From positions 1 to 64,000 of the forward strand of contig JAPUDO010000019.1 of the NCBI GenBank assembly GCA_027493055.1: a stretch of DNA of 64,000 nt, in the 5' to 3' direction. A model generated the notes under the pieces. The model did no database searches, was not told where the DNA came from, and saw only the letters and a list, made by a program, of their open reading frames with translations. Shown here in pieces: positions 17,442 through 25,805 of this stretch (the first letter of the stretch is position 1; each line of letters starts with the position of its first letter). The stretch comes from Niabella sp. Lineage in GTDB: Bacteria > Bacteroidota > Bacteroidia > Chitinophagales > Chitinophagaceae. The translations under genes and the position numbers were made by a program.

Positions 17442-20400
17442 TTATGCCTTTGAAATGTTGCCTAATCTATCCACATCAAGCTTAAAACACAGTTCTTTAT
17501 CTTTTATAAATTCAATTTTGTTCAATTGTGTATATTCAAGCTTATTCACAATAACGGTTGCTACAGATACGGGGACAGCATATAGCCGGCTCCCAGTGAA
17601 ACTAACGATCTTATAAATCCTGTTTACTTGCTCTTTCGATAGCTTACTGAAATCTATCCCATCAGCAGCCTCTTCTTCTTCCGTAGGTACATACACCAAA
17701 TCATTAGGAGATAAGCAGAATAATAACCGATGTCCTTTTTCATTAGTATCAGGTACAGAGCCTAAACCCTGCTTTTGTCTCTCGATGACAATATTCAATG
17801 GAATCGTATCATAGGATCTTTTTCCATCATTATCTGCATAAACAGCAAAGAACAGGTTCGTTCCTTTTGCCGCTTCAACATATTTGTGCTTCTTATTACC
17901 TGTTTCCCCAAGTGCAAACTTGCTTCCCAACTCAAAAATGCGGGCTTTATAAATAGGCTGATGCGCCTTACCATCATTAAATTGAACTATATTTTTATTC
18001 ATTTCCTCTAATCCCTCAGGCGAAAATGCAACCTCTGGATTATTGCCTTTGAAATTGAGGTAATTTTTTAATATCTTTTGAATGCCTGTATCAGTTATAG
18101 ATTCAATCGTTTTCAAATTAAATGAAGAATCAATATTCTTTCTTGTTGCCGTAAGAATCTTTCCTTTAAGAACTTTTATCCGTGGTAAATCAATTTTTCC
18201 CGAAACAGTGTCCTTATGCATCGGTTTGCGGATAGCCCAACTGTCTCCTTTGGTTTGAGAAACAAGTTCCCTGGTTTTCTTTCCATCTTTTTCTACAAAC
18301 TTCTCATATTTATTGCTCGTTTTGTTGATAACACGAACGTTTTGTTTAAAGCTTACCACTATTTTTCCCAATTGAGCTTTGGCATCTTGTGTAAAGGTTT
18401 TCCACGGTTTTAAATAGTCCTTTGGTACTCGCTTCTCTACTTTCTCTTCAGACTTGATCCAAACATCATTATCATTTTCAGCCTTCTTCCACTTGGGTAC
18501 CTCAATTGTTTCCATTTTACGAAGTTTTTGTGCAAGCCCCATCTGAAGGTGATACTTTTGAGATTTGGCATTCTCGTTGTTCAAGTATTGAATATGTTCC
18601 CTTGTTGCACAAGCAATCACCAATGCATCCAATGCATGATGCCGATGGTCGATACGCTTTTTTTGAAACCCTTTGGACAATTCCAATGGTACGGTTGGGA
18701 TAGCTTTCCCTTCAGTATTTTTAGATGTAAACTGGTCTGAGTCGGTCAACTTATTCATTCTTTCAAACCGTGGAAGTATCACTTCATTCCAAATATCATT
18801 CAACCCCCAATCCTGGCGAAGTGTTTGGGTAATTTTACCATTACCCGGTAATACATTTTTACTTCTGAATTCCTCATCGTTTCCGTCTTCACTACGTACA
18901 ATATTTGACAATATATTAGAAATAAATTTACTGGTGTAACGAGTATCATTCAGTTGCCGCTCAATCATGGCATCAGGAATTTCTTCGAGTAAAAGTTTTC
19001 TTTTCTTGGGCTGGTTTCTGGAATAATGATTTTTTATAAAATCTTTATACTCCGTTTCTGTAAGCACTTTAAATTGCTTATCACCATCCTGTATAATTTC
19101 ACCAGCATGTTTTTTTATAAATGCAAACCCCAGTTGTTTATCCTTCAATTTATTAACCGCTGATTCACAAATAATTTTATTGCTAAAGCTATCATCAAAA
19201 TATCTCGACTGTGGAATGATATGTTCTATTTCATATTCAGATGTAAATAGTTTACCCAACGGAATTATTTTACCCGTGTAAGGCGAGCGATAGCGCTGCT
19301 CCAACCACAACTTGTATCGCTGCAACTCAGATTTGGACGGTTGCGATGTTTTACTGATTTTCAAAATATCCTCAGGCACATCGTAGGTACTCAAAGCCCC
19401 GTCTTCAAATATTTTCAATGCTTCCTGTTGCATTGGTGAATGAGGACGCACATTTTCAACATTCAGTTTACCGTCTGAATTTTCTTTTAACTCAATCAAG
19501 AGTTCTTTCAATCTTAAGTTGGTCGCCTCATTATCAGAAATGATAGTAGTCAATCGTTTCCTCTCTTCAGCAGTGTTACGCATTTCACGGCCGAGTTCTA
19601 CGTGAATTTCATTGAAAAAATCCTTTTTACCGTTACCGTGCTTCTCCCAAATATCTCCCACTACACGCAAAGTTTCCATTACTACCTGTTCAACAATCGG
19701 ATTGCGTAATGAGTGTTGTTTGAACTCTTCCAGGTATTTTTTAAGATCTTCTATTGATTGCCATTTGCCCGTAATTTCAGCTTCCGAATGCCGGTCGTAA
19801 ACTACGTATTGTGCCAGCCAAAGCGGCAATCCATGAAAATCGGTTTCTGTTTGCAATTGATGTTGAGCTGCTTTCTCACGTACGCGGTTTTTGATAGTTT
19901 CGTCAAACTCCCCATTAATAATATTGGCAATTCTTTTTTGCGTTGACAGGTCTACATTTTCCCAACTCCAATATTTGTCGATACGCATTAACGGCAACAG
20001 TTTTTTAATCGCCTTTTCAGAAAAAGAACCGTATTCGCTTTTAAACGGCGGAAACTTTCTGAAATTTTCGACAAAAGAATTTTTGTCTAAATCATATTTA
20101 GCAGCAAATGAGTGCAATGCTTTTTCAAATTCAATTTTATCTGTAACTGAATAGATTAAATGCCATAATTGAAGTTCTCTTTCCACAGTCAGAAACCCAT
20201 CGGGAATATTTTCAACTTTGGCCAACCTTCTTCGTAACTCATACCCTGTTTCGTTCATCGGATATTTTTTCGACTCATCCTTTTCGTTATCATACACGTA
20301 ATTCCAACGATATTTCGAGATTTCTATCGTCAAAATTTTTCCTTTCAAACCCTGTGGCTCCAATAAATATTTGATAATACTTTTATGATCAACCTCTTTT

Positions 20401-21845
20401 TGCTGCATTAGAAAATCAAATAACCGAGCCCTATCTTCATCACTATTAATATAGGTTTGCGTAACATCCACTTCATCTTCCCGTCTGAAAATCTTCAGGT
20501 TATACATCCATTGCCAAATACGAAATTCCTGATATAACGGGTGCGATTTCGGAATGGCTTTCAGGTATTCCTTCTTTTCAAATTCTTTTCCGTCCTTACT
20601 TTTTGCTTTATAAAAGCGATACTCCAGGGAGCAATTGCTGATGGATGACTTTTGGCTTTTTAAAGGACGCTGATAAAAAATGATATCATTCACAAACAAA
20701 TGCACAAAGTCCCGTTTACTCAATTGTATTTGATGTGCTTCATTATTTCGATATAATTCCCTGACACAATCACTGTATAAATCATCGGTAAATAATTCCG
20801 GCTGTAGTTCAATTTGCTTTTTAAGTATAGCTTCCAGTTCTTCTTTATAAAACTTACGTTCTATTGTACGGACTAATTTGCCCTTTATTTTTTGTTTTGG
20901 ATTGAGCAGTAGGTTTTCGTATATATATGTACCAACGATTTTGCCGGAGTGTTCAATATCCTGTTCTGTTTTCTTCTTAATCAATGTCCAGTCGTCCTCA
21001 CCAGGTGCGCGAAAACTTCTCCTTTCGTTTCCTTCTTTATCCGTTTTGACAGAGCCATCATCGTTTAGTTCTGTCGTTACAATAAAATCCCTGATTTTAT
21101 TATTCCAGTCAGATAAATCAATTTTACTTGAGCGCCTGTAAATCCATCCGTTTTCTAAGTGGATAGAATACCATATCTCCCCTTTCCTGTTAACCTCAGG
21201 ATCAGGAACCACGTCCACTACTTTTAAGGAATAAAACTCTACCAGTTTATTTGCCTTTTCTTCCTCTTCCTCACCTCGCAGTTGGTAATACCCGCGCTTT
21301 TGATTAAAATTCAGAATAAGCCATGCCAATTCCTCTTTGCTTATTTTATGGGCAATGGCTTTTTTACGCAGATAATAAATCGTCCAGTCATAAGGTATTT
21401 TAATATCCTGACCGTTGGCTTTAAAATCTTCCAGCATTTCATTGAAAGATTGCTGAAAAAGGAATTCAAATTTTCCTTCTTTATTTTTCTTCCAGGCTAT
21501 TTTGGGCTCCGTTTCCTCCACAAACTGTCCCAACCTGTTTTCAAAATCAAGCTCCTTTGTGTAATGTTCAGGTAAAAAACCAAGTACATACAACACCCGA
21601 TGTAAGCGGGAACGGCGTAGTAAATGACGCTCACGCAAACGGCGTGTACTTCTGAATCTTGTTCTGTCCGCTGTTTGGGAAACAGAATTCCCTTTCCCAA
21701 ACTCATCTTTAATATCCTGTGTCATGGGAATAATCCGGCTTCCCATCCCGAGTATTTTTCCTTCTTTATTTTCAAAATCGTTTTGGACGAGCGCCCATCC
21801 TATTGAGTTTGTTCCCAAATCAAGTCCAAGTATCGTCTTAGTCAT
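17442..21845 (-). CDS. cas9: type II-C Cas9 RNA-guided endonuclease
   Basis: 1467 residues. Cas9 cuts both strands of target DNA guided by crRNA:tracrRNA. RuvC-I is at the start (ILGLDLGTNSIGWA, Asp9); an Arg-rich bridge helix follows (RTRFRSTRRLRERHLLRRSR); RuvC-II has Glu750 (VELGREM); the HNH domain has His875 (IEHIIPQSRYFDDSFSNK); RuvC-III has His1070 and Asp1073 (HHALDALV). All catalytic residues are present. The large size and lack of csn2 or cas4 fit the long Bacteroidota II-C group. It is first in the operon with the transposase, cas1 and cas2, and divergent from the tracrRNA, with the 16-bp palindrome between them. Confidence 0.97.
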   Translation of the reverse strand: MTKTILGLDLGTNSIGWALVQNDFENKEGKILGMGSRIIPMTQDIKDEFGKGNSVSQTADRTRFRSTRRLRERHLLRRSRLHRVLYVLGFLPEHYTKELDFENRLGQFVEETEPKIAWKKNKEGKFEFLFQQSFNEMLEDFKANGQDIKIPYDWTIYYLRKKAIAHKISKEELAWLILNFNQKRGYYQLRGEEEEEKANKLVEFYSLKVVDVVPDPEVNRKGEIWYSIHLENGWIYRRSSKIDLSDWNNKIRDFIVTTELNDDGSVKTDKEGNERRSFRAPGEDDWTLIKKKTEQDIEHSGKIVGTYIYENLLLNPKQKIKGKLVRTIERKFYKEELEAILKKQIELQPELFTDDLYSDCVRELYRNNEAHQIQLSKRDFVHLFVNDIIFYQRPLKSQKSSISNCSLEYRFYKAKSKDGKEFEKKEYLKAIPKSHPLYQEFRIWQWMYNLKIFRREDEVDVTQTYINSDEDRARLFDFLMQQKEVDHKSIIKYLLEPQGLKGKILTIEISKYRWNYVYDNEKDESKKYPMNETGYELRRRLAKVENIPDGFLTVERELQLWHLIYSVTDKIEFEKALHSFAAKYDLDKNSFVENFRKFPPFKSEYGSFSEKAIKKLLPLMRIDKYWSWENVDLSTQKRIANIINGEFDETIKNRVREKAAQHQLQTETDFHGLPLWLAQYVVYDRHSEAEITGKWQSIEDLKKYLEEFKQHSLRNPIVEQVVMETLRVVGDIWEKHGNGKKDFFNEIHVELGREMRNTAEERKRLTTIISDNEATNLRLKELLIELKENSDGKLNVENVRPHSPMQQEALKIFEDGALSTYDVPEDILKISKTSQPSKSELQRYKLWLEQRYRSPYTGKIIPLGKLFTSEYEIEHIIPQSRYFDDSFSNKIICESAVNKLKDKQLGFAFIKKHAGEIIQDGDKQFKVLTETEYKDFIKNHYSRNQPKKRKLLLEEIPDAMIERQLNDTRYTSKFISNILSNIVRSEDGNDEEFRSKNVLPGNGKITQTLRQDWGLNDIWNEVILPRFERMNKLTDSDQFTSKNTEGKAIPTVPLELSKGFQKKRIDHRHHALDALVIACATREHIQYLNNENAKSQKYHLQMGLAQKLRKMETIEVPKWKKAENDNDVWIKSEEKVEKRVPKDYLKPWKTFTQDAKAQLGKIVVSFKQNVRVINKTSNKYEKFVEKDGKKTRELVSQTKGDSWAIRKPMHKDTVSGKIDLPRIKVLKGKILTATRKNIDSSFNLKTIESITDTGIQKILKNYLNFKGNNPEVAFSPEGLEEMNKNIVQFNDGKAHQPIYKARIFELGSKFALGETGNKKHKYVEAAKGTNLFFAVYADNDGKRSYDTIPLNIVIERQKQGLGSVPDTNEKGHRLLFCLSPNDLVYVPTEEEEAADGIDFSKLSKEQVNRIYKIVSFTGSRLYAVPVSVATVIVNKLEYTQLNKIEFIKDKELCFKLDVDRLGNISKA

Positions 21846-21891
21846 ACCTAAATGCTTTTAAAATATGTAAGTTACTTAAAATCATACTCCT

Positions 21892-21915
21892 GCCATTACG
21901 GAAACCCGTAATGGC
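21892..21915. promoter_or_regulatory. palindromic operator-like site A between cas9 and tracrRNA
   Basis: Perfect 10-bp arms GCCATTACGG and CCGTAATGGC around AAAC. The 16-bp centre TTACGG-N4-CCGTAA (21896-21911) recurs near 25161, 26744 and, with one mismatch, 25787. The site is 47-70 bases upstream of the cas9 start. Its right arm covers the -33 region of the tracrRNA promoter. A protein bound here could control both transcripts. Confidence 0.7.
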
Positions 21916-21932
21916 AAGTTCACTCATTTATT

Positions 21933-21940
21933 TATATTTG
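21933..21940 (+). promoter_or_regulatory. tracrRNA -7 box
   Basis: TATATTTG matches TAnnTTTG. Initiation a few bases downstream would begin the RNA inside the anti-repeat. No TTG lies 17-23 bases upstream, where palindrome A is found instead. Confidence 0.65.
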
Positions 21941-22017
21941 CAATTGAAAGCAATTCACAATAAGGATGATTCCGTTGTGAAAACATTCAAGGCGGGGCAA
22001 CTCGCCTTTTTTTATAT
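21941..22017 (+). ncRNA. tracrRNA of the type II-C system
   Basis: The anti-repeat (21942-21960) is the exact reverse complement of 19 bases near the 5' end of the CRISPR repeat; after one mismatch the match extends a few bases further upstream. It is followed by a nexus-like segment (AAGGATGATTCCGTTG), a linker, and an 8-bp hairpin with a GCAA loop (21989-22008, AAGGCGGG with CTCGCCTT) that runs into T7, a rho-independent end. The layout matches known Cas9 tracrRNAs. It is divergent from cas9. Confidence 0.92.
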
Positions 22018-22148
22018 CTGAATTATTTATCGCCTCGCCTATCTGCGGGGCACTTTTATTTCCACTCCCAAAACGCGAAACGCCCCGTTCCCGGAGCGTC
22101 GATCCCTAGATGCTATCCAGGGAGCTGTTCTGTAAATTCAATGCGTAT

Positions 22149-22583
22149 TTATTTCTTTTCTACCAAACTTTGCAGCAACCTGATCTGCTCATCTTTTACC
22201 TTCAACAATTCCGCATTTAATCTTTTGATTTCATCATATGCTTCCACTAATTTATCAAGGGGATTGAAATTCGGATGATGATTAAAAAATGCAGGCTGTT
22301 GACAGTTTTCAAAAGTAGCATTGTTAGAAATCAGATTAATTGCCTGCTCCTCATCAAAATTCTGAAAAGCCTCAACCGGTATTTTTAAAGCAGCAGATAT
22401 TTGTTGAAGCAAAGGAACATCAATCGTTTCCCTGGTTTCCAGTACAGATATTTTTTTCTGGTTCCAATCATCGCCCAATTCATAAGCCAGAGCTTCCTGC
22501 TTTATGCCAAGCATTTCGCGGAAGCGTTTTACATTTCGTCCTTCATGTATCTTGTTAGTGTGTACAGCGGAGTTCATAGGCAA
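22149..22583 (-). CDS. XRE-family helix-turn-helix regulator
   Basis: 144 residues. An XRE/Cro-type helix-turn-helix lies near residues 17-70 (NVKRFREMLGIKQEALAYEL, then NQKKISVLETRETIDVPLLQ). The C-terminus is a coiled coil (DEIKRLNAELLKVKDEQIRLL), probably for dimerisation. It lies 131 bases beyond the tracrRNA end and is the only DNA-binding regulator in the 22-27 kb block. It is thus a candidate to bind the TTACGG-N4-CCGTAA sites, though none is found upstream of its own start. Confidence 0.88.
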   Translation of the reverse strand: MPMNSAVHTNKIHEGRNVKRFREMLGIKQEALAYELGDDWNQKKISVLETRETIDVPLLQQISAALKIPVEAFQNFDEEQAINLISNNATFENCQQPAFFNHHPNFNPLDKLVEAYDEIKRLNAELLKVKDEQIRLLQSLVEKK

Positions 22584-22667
22584 ATTTAAGTGTTATAATA
22601 ATATTAGCTATTCTATAAAGTTACGAAAAACACAGGCACAACGTTCGCAACTTCTTAAAAATGTTTC

Positions 22668-22695
22668 TAAAAAAACAAAGCCGGATCACTCCGGC
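22668..22695 (-). terminator. terminator of the minus-strand nuclease/lipoprotein operon
   Basis: Stem GCCGGA with TCCGGC (22680-22685 and 22690-22695). On the minus strand it is followed by a T-rich run. It lies about 145 bases after the last frame of the operon at 22840. Confidence 0.75.
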
Positions 22696-22839
22696 TTCAC
22701 TCCGATTGAGGACACCCCGATCCAAATTTTTTATTAAAAAGGATAATAAATTATTCTGAGAGCAAGTTCAGATATCTTAAGACATCCTTTGTAAGCTGGA
22801 ACCAAAATTTATCAAAGACGGTCTCCTGTTTAATAGTAT

Positions 22840-23030
22840 TTAAAAACATGAACAACGGCTTTTATCTACATAGGTCTTGCTATCTTTAGAATTGATATAA
22901 TAACAACCTCCTTTTTTCCTTTGTATAAAGTGTGCCCATTGTAAGAATCACAATGATTCCCTCGTATCCCCTCCGCTTTATCACAAGATAATAACAGCCC
23001 AATAGAAAGAATTGCAAATACTTTTCTCAT
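22840..23030 (-). pseudogene. small GGCYY-type lipoprotein with a one-base frameshift
   Basis: ATG at 23028-23030 overlaps the TGA of the gene before it (ATGA). The first 40 codons give a signal and lipobox (LLLSCDKAEG). The rest, in the next frame, encodes GGCYYINSKDSKTYVDKSRC, matching the C-terminal GGCYYYTSGGSKVYVDRSYC of the gene at 23628. The two halves join if the A6 run at about 22912-22917 had seven A. So it is a paralogue of that gene, either mutated or affected by a homopolymer error. Confidence 0.65.
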
Positions 23031-23590
23031 AAATTGTTTTTTAGCTCCTCGATTTTCTTTTTGGCTTCTGTAAATGTGGTTTCAATATCATCGCTCTCTT
23101 TCAAAAACAATGTATTGTCCGATCCATAGCGCTCCAGCTTTACAAACCAGGTAGCTCTGCCTTTACTTACGTAATATCCAACCTGAAAACCATCTGATGT
23201 AGTGAATTTATTTTCCAGGTAGTCCGGATTAGAACTAACATCCTGCTCCTGTTGCGACTTCAATACTTTAATCGCCTTTATAGTCTCTACAAGATCTCTA
23301 TGCTCTATAGAAGCGGTATTGGAGCTATACTTTCCCTCTTTTGATATTTGATAAAAATACATCGATTCTGATCCATTTATTATTTTTCTAATTCGAGTTG
23401 CGGCAATATCTCCGAATGACAGTTTTAATGCTGGCATCTGAACATCAATATATTTTATTATTATCCCGGTTTTAGAAACGAACGCCTCCATTTTAGTTTT
23501 GACATCCTGGGATACCTTTTTTATATCTTGCGCATTAGCTAGAACGACGATAACCATTGCAATTGTAATAACAATTGATTTCTTGTACAT
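23027..23590 (-). CDS. secreted hypothetical protein
   Basis: 187 residues with a signal peptide (MYKKSIVITIAMVIVVLANAQ), so periplasmic or outer-membrane-facing. The mature part has alternating strands and two helices and ends in a Lys/Glu-rich helix (EAKKKIEELKNNL). I recognise no family. It is third in the operon that begins with the PD-(D/E)XK nuclease, 37 bases after the GGCYY lipoprotein gene and overlapping the small frameshifted one by four bases. Confidence 0.7.
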   Translation of the reverse strand: MYKKSIVITIAMVIVVLANAQDIKKVSQDVKTKMEAFVSKTGIIIKYIDVQMPALKLSFGDIAATRIRKIINGSESMYFYQISKEGKYSSNTASIEHRDLVETIKAIKVLKSQQEQDVSSNPDYLENKFTTSDGFQVGYYVSKGRATWFVKLERYGSDNTLFLKESDDIETTFTEAKKKIEELKNNL

Positions 23591-23627
23591 ATTCTTTAGA
23601 TTTTAAATTACACGATATTAGATTTTC

Positions 23628-23987
23628 TCAATTACAATAGCTCCTGTCCACATATACTTTACTGCCACCAGAAGTATAATAATAACACCCTCCTCTGGGG
23701 CCGCGATGGTATACTCTGCCGGAGCTGGCTTTGCGAGTAGTGGTTTTCTTTTTAACTGTACTGCTTTTTTTACCACTACTTAAGCGTGCGTTGTATGTAT
23801 TTTCAGTACCTGTACCACTCTTATTACTATAAGAAGATTGCAGCAGGCTGGCGTACTCCCAGGTATAGTCGTCATATAATTTTACAGTAACGCCATCGGT
23901 TGTTTTTACAACATGCTTTACTGTCCTTTGAGCGCAGGAAATCTGCGTGAAAAATAATAACAGTAAGCATATAATAACACGATTCAT
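23628..23987 (-). CDS. small secreted protein with basic linker and C-terminal GGCYY motif
   Basis: 119 residues. A signal peptide ends in a Cys-containing stretch (LLLLFFTQISCAQRTVKHV), so it is exported and perhaps a lipoprotein. Then a strand-rich segment (TDGVTVKLYDDYTWEYASLL), a Ser/Lys/Thr-rich linker, and the motif RGPRGGCYYYTSGGSKVYVDRSYC. This C-terminal motif appears in the paralogue at 22840 and in other Bacteroidota lipoproteins near secreted nucleases. It overlaps the nuclease gene upstream by ATGA, so translation is coupled. Function unknown. Confidence 0.72.
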   Translation of the reverse strand: MNRVIICLLLLFFTQISCAQRTVKHVVKTTDGVTVKLYDDYTWEYASLLQSSYSNKSGTGTENTYNARLSSGKKSSTVKKKTTTRKASSGRVYHRGPRGGCYYYTSGGSKVYVDRSYCN

Positions 23988-25099
23988 GATGCAGGATTTT
24001 GTTTTTCTTCTGTTTGATTTTTTTCCTGGTAATTATTGACTGTTGCTAACAGCTCTTTCCGGTATTTGTACATATCGTCAAGACTGTTTAACAGTTTTTT
24101 CTCGCCGTTATCCTTTCCGTTGTGGAAAAGCTCCAGGTACTTTTTGGTGTAATTGAAGTGTAGTCTCGCCAGTGGTTTCCGGTTATTATCGTCCAGCAGA
24201 ATACCGAAATAAGATTGTGTATCTCTGAAAGCGATCCGCGCTGCCGGAAGCACCTCTCTTAAAATGGCTTTTATGATTTGTGAGCCTTCTATTTCCTCTT
24301 CGGTGGTGATGAACTTAGGAGCATCAGTATTTTCATCAACAGGATCCACTTCCCCATTCTCCTGCGCCGTAGGAATCTTTTCGTTAATGCTTAACGCATT
24401 TTTAAGCCGGAAGCTGATAGACTCATTGATGGAATTAGAAATAGCCCTTTTGGTATATTCTTTAAAAGTAGCTAACCGGGAGGCGGTTAAGGGTTTCTCA
24501 AAAAACCTGTTTACCAAAAGCTTTACCAGGTCGTCCGAAGGCTCCCTGAGTTCCTTTTCAAATTCGTTGCGGATCGCTTTAATATATTTCAGGGCTTCGG
24601 CCGAATCTAAAATACTTTCGAGATTATACCCTTTTTTGGTAAACATTTCAAGTATCTTAATATTGGCGTCCTTGAGGTTGGAAAGGTCCAATGTGAAAAA
24701 AGGCTTATCATCCATAATGTTGGGCCGTTCCAGATCTGCATAAAAATTGTACACATGCCCGTTGGTCAATACGCCAAACCTGGATTTAGAAACATGATAG
24801 TACCTGTGCAGTTGGGAGTTGTGCGCATCTGCATTTTCTTTCCAGTGCTTGCACTCTATTATTAAAATCGGCTCATTATCTCTTTTGATCACATAATCTA
24901 TTTTCTCCCCCTTCTTGGTTCCTATATCACAAATAAACTCTGGAATAACTTCTGTAGGATTGAAAATATCGTAACCGATTATTTGTATAAACGGCATTAC
25001 AAAGGCATTTTTGGTGGCTTCCTCTGTATTGATCTGGTCCTTTAACGCATCTACTCTCTGGTGCAGCTGTTCCAGCTTTAATTTTAAATCATTTTCCAT
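23984..25099 (-). CDS. PD-(D/E)XK nuclease-domain protein (HsdR N-terminal-like)
   Basis: 371 residues from ATG 25097-25099 (MENDLKLKLE); the frame reaching to 25180 crosses palindrome B, which would be in the promoter. After a coiled-coil start, residues 45-85 carry the nuclease core E54, D68 and E82-C-K84 (EFICDIGTKKGEKIDYVI, then ILIIECKHW), as in the type I restriction HsdR N-terminal domain. No helicase domain follows; the rest is helical and acidic with a compact C-terminal domain. DNA cleavage is inferred. It leads the operon with the secreted proteins and probably acts in the cytoplasm. Confidence 0.82.
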   Translation of the reverse strand: MENDLKLKLEQLHQRVDALKDQINTEEATKNAFVMPFIQIIGYDIFNPTEVIPEFICDIGTKKGEKIDYVIKRDNEPILIIECKHWKENADAHNSQLHRYYHVSKSRFGVLTNGHVYNFYADLERPNIMDDKPFFTLDLSNLKDANIKILEMFTKKGYNLESILDSAEALKYIKAIRNEFEKELREPSDDLVKLLVNRFFEKPLTASRLATFKEYTKRAISNSINESISFRLKNALSINEKIPTAQENGEVDPVDENTDAPKFITTEEEIEGSQIIKAILREVLPAARIAFRDTQSYFGILLDDNNRKPLARLHFNYTKKYLELFHNGKDNGEKKLLNSLDDMYKYRKELLATVNNYQEKNQTEEKQNPAS

Positions 25100-25160
25100 A
25101 TCGGGGGCATTTATTTTAGCAGTAACAGGTGCTAAAATAAACAAGCGCTGTCCCAATAAA

Positions 25161-25176
25161 TTACGGGAAACCGTAA
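25161..25176. promoter_or_regulatory. palindromic site B upstream of the PD-(D/E)XK nuclease
   Basis: TTACGG-GAAA-CCGTAA, perfect 6-bp arms, 62-77 bases upstream of the chosen start at 25099. Same centre as site A. Confidence 0.7.
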
Positions 25177-25227
25177 ACAAGAAGATTTTCTTAAAAAGAA
25201 AAGGTGTTTTTCAAACAGTTAGCTTAG

Positions 25228-25734
25228 TTATTTCCGCCGCCAGTTCCACGGAGCTACAGGATCTTTGTCTGCCCATAGGCCTGCCCGCCTTTTCCTGGCT
25301 GCTGCTTCAAGTGTTGCATAGGTAGTATCATCGGAATATCTTTTAAAATGCCAGGCCAGTCCGTTCTTTACCAGCTCCTTGTTAAGGGTTTTTCCATCGC
25401 CCAGGATGACTTCAGCTATCAGCCTTTTATTCCTGTCATACTTATTGTTGTGCACAAGGGTAACCCGCTTTCCAAAACATGCATCTGAAGCGAATTGCTT
25501 CGCCTTATTCCCAAAAGGTTGCTTCTTTTCAGGGCAATCTATATGTGCCAGTCTTACAACCTGTTCTTTGCCATTCATCAGCAATACAAAAGTGTCGCCA
25601 TCTTTTATGCCAATCACTTTGTAACCTGCCCGTTCACTGGCAGCAGCATATAGTTGAGTGCTACCGTATGTATCGCTTACAGTACTTTTACAGGCAGCAA
25701 ACAGCACCATCAGCAATATCACGTACCTGTTCAT
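25228..25734 (-). CDS. secreted thermonuclease (SNase family) lipoprotein
   Basis: 168 residues. The signal ends in a lipobox (VLFAACKS, Cys15), so it is anchored outside the cytoplasm. The staphylococcal-nuclease OB fold is clear: GIKDGDTFVLL, then VRLAHIDCPEKKQPFG with the catalytic Arg and Asp/Glu, and YDRNKRLIAEVIL with the second Arg, ending KRRAGLWADKDPVAPWNWRRK. It hydrolyses DNA and RNA with calcium. It lies between the nuclease operon and the membrane-protein gene and is preceded by palindrome D. A nutritional or a defence role are both possible. Confidence 0.92.
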   Translation of the reverse strand: MNRYVILLMVLFAACKSTVSDTYGSTQLYAAASERAGYKVIGIKDGDTFVLLMNGKEQVVRLAHIDCPEKKQPFGNKAKQFASDACFGKRVTLVHNNKYDRNKRLIAEVILGDGKTLNKELVKNGLAWHFKRYSDDTTYATLEAAARKRRAGLWADKDPVAPWNWRRK

Positions 25735-25786
25735 TTAAATAAATTGTAATTGCAGTGCAATAATAGGAATGAGCGCGTATATATCA

Positions 25787-25802
25787 TTACGGGAATCCAT
25801 AA
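25787..25802. promoter_or_regulatory. imperfect palindromic site D upstream of the thermonuclease
   Basis: TTACGG-GAAT-CCATAA, one base off the perfect palindrome, 53-68 bases upstream of the thermonuclease start and just after the stop of the next gene. Confidence 0.5.
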
Positions 25803-25805
25803 AAG

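Noticed and set aside
22504-22737. 77-codon plus-strand frame
   Set aside because: Shadow of the XRE gene running into the terminator region.
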